Positions 4,776-5,858 of a stretch of 5,858 nt of DNA are shown here, in pieces. A model generated the notes under the pieces. The model did no database searches, was not told the origin of the DNA, and saw nothing but the letters and a program-made list of their open reading frames with translations. The DNA lies in contig CAAGIQ010000100.1 in NCBI GenBank assembly GCA_900769965.1, forward strand, positions 1 through 5,858. The letters run 5' to 3'. The stretch is from Bacilli bacterium. Its GTDB lineage: Bacteria; Bacillota_I; Bacilli_A; RFN20; CAG-288. Made by a program: the position numbers and the translations under genes. Within the stretch, counting starts at the first letter, position 1, and each line of letters starts with the position of its first letter.

Positions 4776-5858
4776 ATGTCCAAAGTAAGAATTGAAAACT
4801 GGCCATCTTTAGTTGATGCTGGAAGAAGAAAAAAACAAGAAGTGATCGTAAGAGAAGCTTCCAAAAAAATCTCTCCAGAGCTTAAGAAGTGGGCAGAGAA
4901 TAAAACCTTTACCATCTTAACTTACGGTTGCCAAGCTAACGTAAGAGATTCTGAAATCATTAGAGGTTACCTATTAGCTTTAGGATTAAAAGAAAACGAT
5001 GATGAGACTAATTCGGATGTCGTAATCTTTAATACCTGTGCTATTAGAGAAAATGCCGAAACGAAAATATATGGTGAATTAGGACGTTTAAAAGCTTCTT
5101 TTAAAGCTAAGAAAAACAAGGTTATTGGTATCTGCGGCTGCATGGCACAAGAAGAAAAACCTATGACCTTCATCAAGGATCACTTCCCATATGTCAACCT
5201 AGTTTTTGGAACTCATAACATCGATTCTTTATATTCTTTACTCGATGCCTGTATCTCAAAAGATGAGAGGTTATTCGATGTTAGATCAACTCAAGGAGAA
5301 ATCGTCGAGAATCTTCCTTCCTGTAGATTTGATAGAAATAAAGCTTTTGTTAACATCATGTACGGTTGCGATAACTTCTGCACCTACTGCATCGTTCCTT
5401 ATACAAGAGGTAAACAGAGAAGTAGAAGAATCGAAGATATCGTTAGAGAAGTTGAAGAGCTAGTTGAGAAAGGTTATAAAGAAGTAACTTTATTAGGTCA
5501 AAACGTCAACGCTTACGGATACGATTTAGAAGAAGGGAACTCTTTTGATGTCCTCTTAGCTAAGGTAGCGGAAACTGGGATTCCACGTGTTAGATTTGTT
5601 ACTTCTCATCCAGCGTATTTTAAAGAAGAAGTGTTTAAAGTCATGGCTAAATACGATAACATCATGCCGTCTTTACACCTTCCAGTTCAATCGGGATCTG
5701 ATGATATATTAAAAAAGATGAATAGACATTACGATTCGAAAACCTATCTCGAATTAGTCGATATGTTAAGAAAGTATGTTCCTGATGTCTACTTAACTAC
5801 CGATATCATCGTCGGATTTCCAAACGAGACAAGGGAAGATTTTGAGAAGACTTTAGAA
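4776..5858 (+). CDS. miaB: tRNA-2-methylthio-N6-dimethylallyladenosine synthase MiaB (3' end beyond the window)
   Basis: MiaB is a radical-SAM methylthiotransferase that converts i6A37 to ms2i6A37 in tRNAs reading UNN codons. The reading frame is open to the window's last base, giving 361 residues. B. subtilis MiaB is about 509 residues, so the end of the radical-SAM domain and the TRAM RNA-binding domain lie outside. An N-terminal extension of about 43 residues precedes the UPF0004 domain, as in other Bacilli. That domain supplies three ligands for the auxiliary iron-sulfur cluster: C52 in TYGCQANVRDSE, C88 in FNTCAIRE and C122 in GCMAQ. The radical-SAM CxxxCxxC is C198, C202 and C205. GQNVNAYG (241-248) is the MiaB-type signature and argues against RimO and MtaB. 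TSHP (277-280), LHLPVQSGSD (300-309) and TDIIVGFPNE (342-351) follow. The start has an excellent AAAGGAGG site. In B. subtilis spoVS, tdh and kbl lie between ymdB and miaB, but here the two are adjacent. Modifying tRNA also requires an i6A-forming MiaA, which is not in the window. Confidence 0.96.
   Translation, partial: MSKVRIENWPSLVDAGRRKKQEVIVREASKKISPELKKWAENKTFTILTYGCQANVRDSEIIRGYLLALGLKENDDETNSDVVIFNTCAIRENAETKIYGELGRLKASFKAKKNKVIGICGCMAQEEKPMTFIKDHFPYVNLVFGTHNIDSLYSLLDACISKDERLFDVRSTQGEIVENLPSCRFDRNKAFVNIMYGCDNFCTYCIVPYTRGKQRSRRIEDIVREVEELVEKGYKEVTLLGQNVNAYGYDLEEGNSFDVLLAKVAETGIPRVRFVTSHPAYFKEEVFKVMAKYDNIMPSLHLPVQSGSDDILKKMNRHYDSKTYLELVDMLRKYVPDVYLTTDIIVGFPNETREDFEKTLE

Noticed and set aside
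4967..5463. Open frames on the - strand (4967-5176) and + strand (5206-5463) inside miaB
   Set aside because: Both overlap the clear MiaB reading frame with its iron-sulfur motifs and are out-of-frame shadows.

Overview
The window comes from a low-GC Gram-positive-type bacterium. The best guess is a member of the Bacilli/Mollicutes-related lineages of Bacillota, but this is an inference from three things: the AT-rich composition, strong purine-rich Shine-Dalgarno sites, and the rny-ymdB-miaB gene order, which resembles the B. subtilis rny-ymdB-spoVS-tdh-kbl-miaB region without the middle genes. UGA acts as a stop (it ends the second gene) and Trp is always UGG, so this is not a Mycoplasma-type genetic code. 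Every gene is on the + strand.

Positions 1-2214 (accessory part): three tandem paralogous genes (18-728, 732-1418, 1446-2138) encode small secreted lipoproteins of 228-236 residues. Each has a signal peptide with its lipobox cysteine at residue 19, a diverged central domain, and a C-terminal Cys/His module. The module reads H-D-H, W, H-K/R, C-S-C-G, H, C-x2-C in copies 2 and 3. Copy 1 has lost the H-D-H and C-S-C-G parts by ungapped substitution. The array ends in a long AT-rich hairpin followed by a T-rich tract (2145-2214). I do not recognise the family and assign no function. It is the least explained part of the window.

Positions 2215-2393: an AT-rich intergenic region with a weak candidate promoter, two small dyads with related cores, and two hairpins in the presumed leader of the next gene.

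Positions 2394-5858 (core part): rny (RNase Y, the membrane-anchored endoribonuclease that initiates mRNA decay), ymdB (cyclic-nucleotide phosphodiesterase family, starting 2 bp after rny), a perfect 11-bp hairpin overlapping the ymdB stop codon, then miaB (tRNA ms2i6A37 methylthiotransferase), which runs off the right edge. rny and ymdB are almost certainly co-transcribed. miaB is probably reached by read-through of the hairpin, because there is no room for a promoter between the hairpin and the miaB ribosome binding site. The common theme is RNA turnover and RNA modification.

Codon use changes sharply at the boundary. By hand count, isoleucine is mostly ATA in the lipoprotein genes (22 ATA, 12 ATT, 5 ATC) and mostly ATC in rny (about 2 ATA, 10 ATT, 29 ATC). 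The lipoprotein array is therefore either weakly expressed, fast-evolving accessory DNA or acquired DNA, placed next to a highly optimised housekeeping operon.
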